Both the position numbers and the translations under genes were made by a program. A stretch of DNA of 15,662 nucleotides from SIG77 sp045589595 (GTDB lineage: Bacteria > Verrucomicrobiota > Lentisphaeria > Victivallales > UBA1829): positions 1 to 15,662 of the forward strand of contig JAZNPK010000015.1 of assembly GCA_045589595.1 (NCBI GenBank). The letters are read 5' to 3'. Shown one piece after another: positions 12,001 through 15,662 of this stretch (position 1 is the stretch's first letter; each line of letters begins with the position of its first letter). The notes under the pieces are model-generated. The model made no database searches. It was not told where the DNA came from and worked only from the letters and a program-made list of their open reading frames with translations.

Positions 12001-15000
12001 CAGTGAGATCATTGCCGTCAAAATCCATGTTGCGGAATGTGAGACTCCCATTCGTTGCCGCAGTAAAGGATATTGTATTGACCCTGACACTGATTCGGTC
12101 GATCAATACTTTTCCGGTGGTACCGCCATTGATGGTCAGGTCACCATCCACAACGATATCCGCCGCACCGGTGACTTTCAATTCGCCGTGCTTGTTAGTA
12201 TCGATCTCTGCGACCGTCACATCGCTGGCAAAACTGATCCGGTACTTGCTGCCGATCGTGTAATCTGCCGACACCTGCTTCAATGCTTCACGCAGACTCA
12301 ATTCACCGTCGCTGTCGTCCACCGTATCCGTACCGATGGTCACGATCAGTTCCGTAACACTGCCGTCCGTCACATAAAGCGCGGCATCACTCTGCAGACC
12401 CCAGTGGAACTCATAGTTCGCCGCATCCGCTCCGCCGGTCAATTCACCTTTGACCGTGTAGGAACCGACATTATTGAAGGTGGTGACTTCTTTTCCGTTT
12501 TCATCGTAACTTTTGCCGCTGAATGTGAGTTCGTCCCCTTCAAGGGCGCCGTTCGTCCAGATGCTCTTTGCGGAATATTCCGGTGTGCCGTTGACCAGTA
12601 CGCCGATGTTTTCCATTTTGTACTGGATCTGACGGGGCGTCACGGTCATTTTTGCATCGGGGGCAACGGAAAGGGTCAGCGTTGCATAAGCCGCAAAATC
12701 TTCCGCACTGATTTCCTTATTGCCGGAAACAATGGATTCAAGCGCCACATCCGCGATCTTGTATTCGCCCGCATTGAGATAACCGCCGGTACTGTATGCC
12801 GTATTTTCCAGCATCACGGAATATGTCACGGCAAAAATACCGAGATTTTCCGTAAAGGTGATCCCACTGTCCTGCGTATATTCGCCGTAAACAGACGAGA
12901 AACTGTCCACCGTGATGCTCATATTCTGCACACCGGCAGCCGCCGTCTTGCTGTATGCGCCGATCACATTTACGCCATCCCGGTTATATTCCAGCTGGTC
13001 GTAACGATTTTCAGTCACATCCTCATCCGCGGCAGTGGATCCGTCTTCCGCAGAGACCCAGGCAGTCCCGTTGTGATAATATGCCTGACCGTATGTTTTG
13101 CCGTTCGCCAGTGCCGAACGCACACGCATCCCGTCCGCTGCAGAGTCGGCAAGAACAGCAACAGCGCCGCGTTCTCCGGCAGTGGTATCCAGAAGCGGAT
13201 TACCCTGAACCACTTCAAAATGCTGCACATTTCCGCCGAATACCTCAGCGGCAGTCACACCGTAAACATTGTTGTTCTTCCCCACAAACTGGGACTGGAT
13301 TGATGACCAGCTGGTTCCGATGATGCTGTTGTAAATATAATTTTTCCCGCCGCGGATATCCAGGTCGCAAGAGCTCGCACCGACAAAAATACTGTTGATC
13401 GCCGTAAACTTGAAATCCGCATTATCATTGACGGAGATACCGTAAGCGCCGTTATTGCTGATGAAAGTGGAGTCAAGCACGGTAATGTAACCGTTATTGG
13501 CATCGTACCAATGTCCGCCGCGGTTTCCGGCTTCATTGTTGATGAAGGTGGAATTGACAACGGCGACCTGAGAAAAACCATCCGTATTCAGCATACCGCC
13601 GGAACTTTGCGAACTGTTGCCGATGGCGGTTATGTTATGGAATGTTGCATGGAGATATGATCCGCGGATCGCTCCGCCGTCTCTGGCGCTGTTGTTCAGG
13701 AAAATCGCACTGCTCTGATCATCCACCAGAATTTCAAAGGGTTCGGCAACAGCATTACCGGAAACAAACAACGCACCGCCGGAAGTGTTATAGGATCTGG
13801 CGGTCGTCAATACTTTGGCTTCGTTGCTTTCAAACAGAAAATCTGAATTGTAAACCGTCACGCCGAAATCTGTACTGGAAATGGCAGGTCCGACCGCCCC
13901 CCTCATATAAACAGCACCACCTAAAGATGCCGGGGTACCCAAAGAATAGTTCGTTTCCGCAAGCGCATAGTTGCCGGTGAAATCCAGTGTGGAATCCGTA
14001 ATATTCATGGACCAACCGATCGCATTGCCGTTGCTGATACTTATTGCACCACCGTACGCCCAAGTATTGGCAAGCGTCCGGGAATTTCCGGCGTCTGACA
14101 CCGCAGAGTTCCCGTCGAAAGTCATCTTCGCGCCGGTGGCATACAGATAAGTCAATGCACCGCCATTTGCCTGATAATCGGCAACCTTCAGACCATTGTC
14201 ATAAATATCGATCGCTCCGCCGTATGCACTGATCGTATTGCCGGTCGCCGCCTGATCCACTGAAACAGCCGCACAGTTGTCCGTAAAGTTCACTTCCGCA
14301 TTATTCACGCCGAGGGTATTGCCCTTGCCGGAAAGAACGATCGCACCGCCGCGGACGCCGCCTGTAACGCCGCAAGTACAGGAATCAAAATTCAAATCGA
14401 TCAAGGCATAGTTGCCGATGAAATCAGTCTTACTGTCGGGCTCAAAGACGATCGAACTGCCGGTTCCGCTCCCGTACACCGCGATCGCACCGCCGCCTGC
14501 CCCGTAATTGGCGTTTTTCTGTCCGTGATTGTGAACCAGTTCCACTCCGTTATTGCTGAACTCGTTCGTGCCGGAGATCGAAAGCGTGGAATTCCACAGA
14601 AAAACCGCACCGCCGCCGTCATTCAGACCTTGTGAGAATGAGGAGGAATTGGACTGATAGGATGTGGTTTTATTGTTCCGGAAAACAACATCCTTCAGAG
14701 AAACACTGTTCAGCGAATCTGTACGCACAAACAACGCACCGCCGCGGCTGTGATTGTCATTTTCACCAACGGGCGTCACAAGGTTTCCGGTAAATTCGAC
14801 ATCATTGAAAGTCAGTGCACTGGCTTCTTTGGATATCACATGGATCGCACCGCCGGAATGGACTGCTGTATTATCCGTGAAGGTGGAGCCGCCATTGACA
14901 TTGAGCGTCACACCGTTTTCTGTCGCCTCAAAATAAACCGCACCGCCCTCTGACGTAGCGGTATTTTCGGAGAAATGCACATTGGTCAGCGTCACCTCCA

Positions 15001-15662
15001 GCCAGGAATTTTTGCCGTAGATCGCACCGCCCTGCCCGTCACTCACACCATCGGAGAGATACAGATTCTGCAGTGTCACCGATTCCGTCGTGTTGATCAC
15101 AAAAATACGGTTCGTGCTGTTGCCGGTAATGTAAATATCTGCCACGCCGTCGCCGTTCACATCGCCATTGATCGTCAGCCCGACATCGATGGAGATCTCA
15201 CTTTCCAGCGTGATCGTGCGTCCCTTGAGGCTGGAATTGAAGGTAATGGAGTCGCCGCTCTCCGCATCAGAAATCGCCTCACGCAAAGCAGAATCGGTGT
15301 CACTTGTCACCTGAATATCGTTCAGTCTGGCATTGAAATTTTCAACCGTGATGGTGTCCGCCTCGACGGAGCCGACAGTATATTCCAGATCCCAGTCGCC
15401 GCCGATACCGGTGGTGTCCGTACTGGCGGCAACATCTGCACCGGACGCTTCTGCGATCATGGAGCAGAGCCCCTGCCCTGCCTCATTTGCGGCAAGTTCG
15501 CAACCGTAGATCATGATATCTGCATCGGCAGTCAGGTGTTCGCCGATGGCTTTCCACTGGGCGGCATCGAAATTTTCAGCATCAACAGAACTGCTGTTCA
15601 ACAGGAAGTAGCCTTCATTGCCGTGAGTCACGATGTGGAGCGCATCGTATTTCGTTCCGGCA
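1..15662 (-). CDS. giant modular beta-helix surface protein (DUF4347 / SLREA / Pmp-like repeats / MBG), partial at both ends
   Basis: One reading frame is open across the full window on the minus strand, 5,220 codons from 15661 down to 2. Hand translation met no stop and no frame change. Start, signal peptide, anchor and stop are all outside. Domains in order: DUF4347 (residues 1-100), SLREA element 1 (115-181), beta-helix 1 (182-820), linker 1 (821-913), MBG pair 1 (914-1102), SLREA element 2 (1103-1181), beta-helix 2 (1182-3450), linker 2 (3451-3547), MBG pair 2 (3548-3737), SLREA element 3 (3738-3816), beta-helix 3 (3817-5220, open). GGAI/GGAV/GGAL alternates with FTGN/FxxN, the Chlamydial Pmp repeat signature. 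Cysteines are rare and Asn, Gly, Thr and Ser abundant, as in exported beta-helix proteins. The likely role is a cell-surface or secreted adhesin or passenger; the exact ligand cannot be read. Organism guess: PVC group, perhaps Lentisphaerota. Confidence 0.92.
2..139 (-). other. end-cap of beta-helix block 3, at the window edge
   Basis: The last 46 codons read NSTIVDNSSGIYIT, FLLLNSIVAWNTGTDIHANV and NSCTM. This matches the end-caps of blocks 1 and 2 (NSI(F/I)..G...DL(D/H)). By analogy the linker and MBG pair should begin within roughly the next 30 codons to the left, outside the window. Confidence 0.6.
140..2499 (-). repeat. beta-helix block 3, second part: GG(L/V/I)-type diverged rungs
   Basis: About residues 4388-5174. 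The GGA(I) turn is replaced over most of this stretch by GGVIC, GGVLF, GGILQ, YGGLV, GGLFA, GGLFY, GGFLY, GGLFF and GGLIY, and FxxN by repeats such as NTVT, NTVS, NDVTV and NVTI. Rungs are longer here (about 45-60 residues). Close to the left edge classical rungs return (GGAIYI, NSTFINN-type, GGAIYT, GGAIHF). This suggests a helix section with a different turn geometry, or an older, more diverged repeat family, between two classical sections. Confidence 0.7.
2500..4213 (-). repeat. beta-helix block 3, first part: Pmp-like repeats
   Basis: From residue 3817 to about 4388. After the N-cap (LRNLDAVGD, GGDLTLDNVAVSNM) come irregular rungs, then a regular Pmp-like stretch at about 2750-3560: GGAVFI, GAGLFI, GGGLYI, GGAISF, GGALYV, SGAMYL and GGAIN, alternating with NTFTGN, NTFINN, NTFIQN and SFFHEN. 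The short-spaced NTFTGN pattern is the most uniform in the window. Expected structure is a parallel beta-helix passenger. Confidence 0.8.
4216..4450 (-). other. SLREA element 3 and beta-helix N-cap
   Basis: Residues 3738-3816: NYIVTIGGDVVNNADGELS, SLREAVALTNSS, FIISFKDTF, VIVDGDLTINGG. The full signature is present and nearly repeats element 2. It starts beta-helix block 3. Confidence 0.85.
4451..4741 (-). other. MBG-like Ig-fold domain 2b
   Basis: Residues 3641-3737: VEITKRVITVAANRLETVVG, TPDFTF, IDGDEIVLDYTVTDVDGNVI, NELGTYTITPSVGTGGDNGN, YEIRLAEDP. This matches domain 1b and the general MBG pattern (GD, GTYTI, NYEI). SLREA element 3 follows without a gap. Confidence 0.72.
4742..5020 (-). 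other. MBG-like Ig-fold domain 2a
   Basis: Residues 3548-3640: DLLISVEGFSAEYGVYAEGD, MGVFSIAYTV, SSGYYTAGKYNISAANIT, FNSVGVEIVTGAQ. It aligns with domain 1a along its length, including the YG(V/E)Y start and the GY(Y/L)xAG(K/E)Y core. It is a spacer-type beta domain between linker 2 and domain 2b. Confidence 0.7.
5021..5311 (-). other. unnamed linker domain, copy 2
   Basis: Residues 3451-3547. Motifs: NPMTFSADAGGRTDGRG, VVAVLEDSVADGTGVRTGKI, YYFFDTATSKWTSM, DIVIGAYNKAVPL. The order and spacing match linker 1, with a slightly longer stretch between NP and VAVL. Both copies are followed directly by an MBG pair, so it is a fixed part of the supermodule. Unrecognised domain. Confidence 0.6.
5314..5533 (-). 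other. end-cap of beta-helix block 2
   Basis: This starts NSTIVTVDGNYGVYVNSASA, continues VYIANSIITGAKSADLHYGG and YLWNNVIS, then VGVSGLEILGA. It matches the caps of block 1 (DSTFI..NGAYGISV...NSIFVGASSCDLD) and block 3 (NSTIVDNSSGIYIT...NSIVAWNTGTDIH). It closes the second helix before linker 2. Confidence 0.6.
5606..6691 (-). repeat. higher-order beta-helix repeat unit, copy 3
   Basis: Residues 2991-3352. Landmarks: NGETTFNEDSSLNVTG, GATTLTDSTVIADGN, TDNKDSVFANN, RDIFWRGN, FIFDNVTFTA, FEKGGSVYFEGTNITLTNAT, FDGYSAKSGGTIYVNNGG, FTLKNVTIRNS. It shares the series of copies 1 and 2 but is the most diverged around the SRY(V/L)F landmark. It ends in regular rungs (GGSIYIQ, GGGIYAN) leading to the block 2 end-cap. 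Confidence 0.62.
6692..7777 (-). repeat. higher-order beta-helix repeat unit, copy 2
   Basis: Residues 2629-2990 (362 residues). Landmarks: DSATVFEED, ELHVTNS, TLTSVDSTLKFNNN, AKDDSRYLFRGNR, ADIFLHGN, DLKLVNIDF, TFTGFYTTNRGAAFY, TYLKNVKVTDC. AKDDSRYLFRGN against ADDNSRYVFSGN of copy 1 is the clearest pair. The unit is about 45 residues shorter than copy 1 because it lacks some of the NNLFENN-type rungs after the GFY landmark. Confidence 0.7.
7778..9001 (-). repeat. higher-order beta-helix repeat unit, copy 1
   Basis: Residues 2221-2628 (408 residues). Landmarks in order: DSTSETF, LNVTGNN, SMTAVDSDFTFRNN, ADDNSRYVFSGNQ, ADIYLYDN, DLKNVDF, TFTGYYAGNEAGAMF, ITVKNSTFRNN, then several NNLFENN / NTFNNN rungs. 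The same series reappears in copies 2 and 3. Boundaries are set arbitrarily at the FDS/FN-x-x-x-x-F landmark. Sequence identity is moderate at protein level, so the duplication is not recent. Confidence 0.7.
9002..10920 (-). repeat. beta-helix block 2, middle part: diverged rungs, probable fourth copy of the higher-order unit
   Basis: Residues about 1582-2220. The strict GGA/FxxN pattern fades: rungs read like ISGNRMYA, VKDNLFSGFYY, ISGNTLTGN, VSDNLFENN and MSDNTFRNN, with GG(I/L/M) in place of GGA(I). The segment ISGNRM...TVKDNLFSGFYYDTN near 9480-9610 resembles AGNKM...HVVDNVTFTGYYAGN of the first clear unit. Its GFYY landmark lies 1.28 kb before the GYY landmark of that unit, the same spacing as between the next two. 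This suggests an older duplicate. The start of this copy cannot be placed with certainty. Confidence 0.6.
10921..12118 (-). repeat. beta-helix block 2, first part: Pmp-like repeats
   Basis: Residues 1182 to about 1581. After an N-cap with FRNMDFDGND and ERFMRADGDLSFENI (which aligns with GRFASVTGGDLTLDN at the start of block 3), the segment has irregular rungs and then a run of GGAIFL, GGAIFV, GGAMYV, GGAMYL, GGALYL and GGAAIY. These alternate with NIFREN, NTFTGN, NTFDGN and NTFKNN. This is again the Pmp GGA/FxxN pattern, at about 35-residue spacing near 11000-11300. Helical passenger structure is expected. Confidence 0.8.
12121..12355 (-). other. SLREA element 2 and beta-helix N-cap
   Basis: Residues 1103-1181 read TELIVTIGTDTVDDSDGELS then SLREALKQ, ISFASDVTV and VDGDLTINGG. 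This is a full SLREA signature with the usual preceding (D)G-E-L. It is close to element 3 (IVTIGGDVVNNADGELSLRE) and starts beta-helix block 2. Confidence 0.85.
12356..12649 (-). other. MBG-like Ig-fold domain 1b
   Basis: Residues 1005-1102 open MTVTPRQIQYKMENIGVLVN, continue TPEYS, LEGDELTFSGKSYDENGKEV, NNVGSYTVKGELTGG and NYEFHWG. The pattern I(T/Q)PR(Q/V)I, GD(E)L, (V)G(S/T)YT(V/I) and NYEF/NYEI matches MBG domains. Domain 2b shows the same order (TKRVITVAAN, DGDEIVLDYT, LGTYTI, NYEIR). It is followed directly by the SLREA element 2, so the pair forms the spacer between two beta-helices. Confidence 0.72.
12650..12922 (-). other. MBG-like Ig-fold domain 1a
   Basis: Residues 914-1004 open with MSITVDSFSSVYGEYTQDSG, continue VTYSVMLENT...GYLNAGEYKIADVAL and end LTLSVAPDAK. 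The order V-Y-G-(E/V), Tyr/Val strand, (N/T)AG(E/K)Y is typical of MBG domains (mostly beta, glycine-rich) of large adhesins. It aligns well with domain 2a (YGVYAEGD...GYYTAGKYNIS). These domains normally act as stalk or spacer units. Confidence 0.7.
12923..13201 (-). other. unnamed linker domain, copy 1
   Basis: Residues 821-913 start NPLLDTTAGERGAVAVLADS and go on AADGMRVRSALANGKTYGQA, YYHNGTAWVS, and end NVIGAYSKTAAAG. Linker 2 has the same order of motifs: NP, then VAVL-x-DS-x-ADG-x-x-VR, then a YY...W(V/T)S segment, then VIGAY(S/N)K(T/A). It always sits between a helix end-cap and an MBG pair. I do not recognise the domain. It may be an extension of the SPAIDAG-type ending of SLREA helices, or a separate small beta domain. 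No catalytic pattern is visible. Confidence 0.6.
13204..13474 (-). other. end-cap of beta-helix block 1
   Basis: This segment starts DSTFISNNGAYGISV and continues INSIFVGASSCDLDI and YIYNSIIGTS before running into FGGNVQHFEVVQG. The pattern, a final short rung followed by NSI(F/I) and a D-L-(D/H) turn, recurs at the ends of blocks 2 and 3. Similar NSI..GN...D endings are common where SLREA-type beta-helices finish. It is the C-terminal cap of the helix and marks the boundary before linker 1. Confidence 0.6.
13475..15118 (-). repeat. beta-helix block 1, Pmp-like GGA(I/V/L)/FxxN repeats
   Basis: This block gives residues 182 to about 729. It is the most regular Pmp-like part of the window. About thirteen GGA motifs occur (GGAIYG, GGAVYF, GGAIHV, GGALFV, GGAVFL, GGAIAV, GGAIVL, GGAIDI, GGALTY, GGAISI, GGAVYM and GGAIRG among them), mostly 30-55 residues apart. 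Between them stand strands such as FTDNTA, FTGNLV, FIGNYA and FLNNSA that match FxxN. In Chlamydial Pmps these repeats form a parallel beta-helix passenger, with the motifs at turns. At DNA level GGA is usually ggcggtgcg on the coding strand (cgcaccgcc on the plus strand), giving a short recurring word through the block. A binding function is inferred only from the fold. Confidence 0.85.
15121..15319 (-). other. SLREA-type element 1 and beta-helix N-cap
   Basis: Residues 115-181 begin DIQVTSDTDSALREAI and continue with GDSITF, then strands ending in LTINGDVNGDG. This is the SLREA signature (xSLREAI...GDTITF) found just before right-handed beta-helices in many bacterial secreted proteins; here the Ser-Leu is varied to Ala-Leu. 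It aligns with elements 2 and 3 in this protein, where the equivalent cap reads VDGDLTINGG. Only this copy carries DVNGDGVAD, a Asp-x-Asn-x-Asp-Gly pattern like a calcium-binding loop. Its role is to start and cap the helix that follows. Confidence 0.8.
15362..15661 (-). other. DUF4347 domain (C-terminal ~100 residues in window)
   Basis: Residues 1-100 contain the hallmarks of DUF4347: a buried strand ending in His-Gly (ALHIVTHGN, His13 at 15623-15625), a hydrophobic strand ending in Gly-Cys (IMIYGCELA, Cys54 at 15500-15502), then GADVAASTDTTG and GGDWDLEYTVG. The family usually sits near the N terminus of very large bacterial surface proteins, so the start codon probably lies not far beyond the right edge (inference). 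The domain's function is not established. The order strand-His-Gly then strand-Gly-Cys resembles the catalytic dyad layout of clan CD cysteine peptidases, so a processing role is possible but unproven. The beginning of the domain is cut off. Confidence 0.85.

Noticed and set aside
10586..13303. 905-codon open frame on the plus strand
   Set aside because: It lies in exact antisense register with the beta-helix codons, has no recognisable domain, and its composition (Ile, Asp, His, Arg and Cys mixed) is just the complement of Gly/Asn/Thr/Ala codons. No ribosome binding site stands out at its start.
13141..13330. Possible gene boundary at the linker between helix block 1 and the MBG pair
   Set aside because: The frame passes through without a stop, and the same linker occurs again at 5021-5311 in the middle of the frame, so it is a domain joint and not a gene end.
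14200..15040. Recurrent cgcaccgcc words looking like a short DNA repeat or CRISPR-like array
   Set aside because: The words encode the GGA(I/V/L) turn, spacing is irregular, they stay in frame, and the sequence between them is coding rungs and not unique spacers flanked by identical repeats.

Overview
The whole 15.66 kb window lies inside one gene, read on the minus strand. A single reading frame runs from the right edge (position 15661) to the left edge (position 2). I translated it by hand over its full length and found no stop codon and no frame change. It covers 5,220 complete codons, and both the true start and the true stop lie outside the window. There is no intergenic space and no second gene, RNA gene, mobile element or CRISPR array. 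Residue numbers below count from the first complete codon in the window (15659-15661).

The product is a giant, low-cysteine, Gly/Asn/Thr/Ser-rich surface or secreted protein built from parallel beta-helix repeats. Many repeats carry the paired motifs GGA(I/V/L/M) and FxxN, which define the polymorphic outer membrane protein (Pmp) repeats of Chlamydiae. The N-terminal part in the window is a DUF4347 domain (VTHG...YGC...GADVAASTDTTG...GGDWDLE). This combination, with SLREA elements and MBG-type Ig-like domains, suggests a Gram-negative bacterium of the PVC group. A Lentisphaerota/Victivallales-type organism is my best guess, but that is an inference from family knowledge.

Layout from N to C terminus (right to left): DUF4347 (15362-15661); then a supermodule that repeats. 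Each supermodule is an SLREA element plus N-cap, a long beta-helix, an end-cap with a conserved NSI...DLH-like signature, an unnamed linker of about 90 residues, and two MBG-like domains. Supermodule 1 spans about 15319-12356 and supermodule 2 about 12355-4451. Supermodule 3 starts at 4450 and is cut by the left edge exactly within its end-cap. Linker and MBG domains should therefore follow just outside the window.

Inside the long second beta-helix there is a higher-order tandem repeat of about 360-425 residues: three clear copies at 9001-5606 and probably one diverged copy before them. The long plus-strand open frames (up to 905 codons) lie in exact antisense register with the real codons. 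They come from near absence of TTA/CTA and scarcity of TCA in the sense frame, and are not genes.
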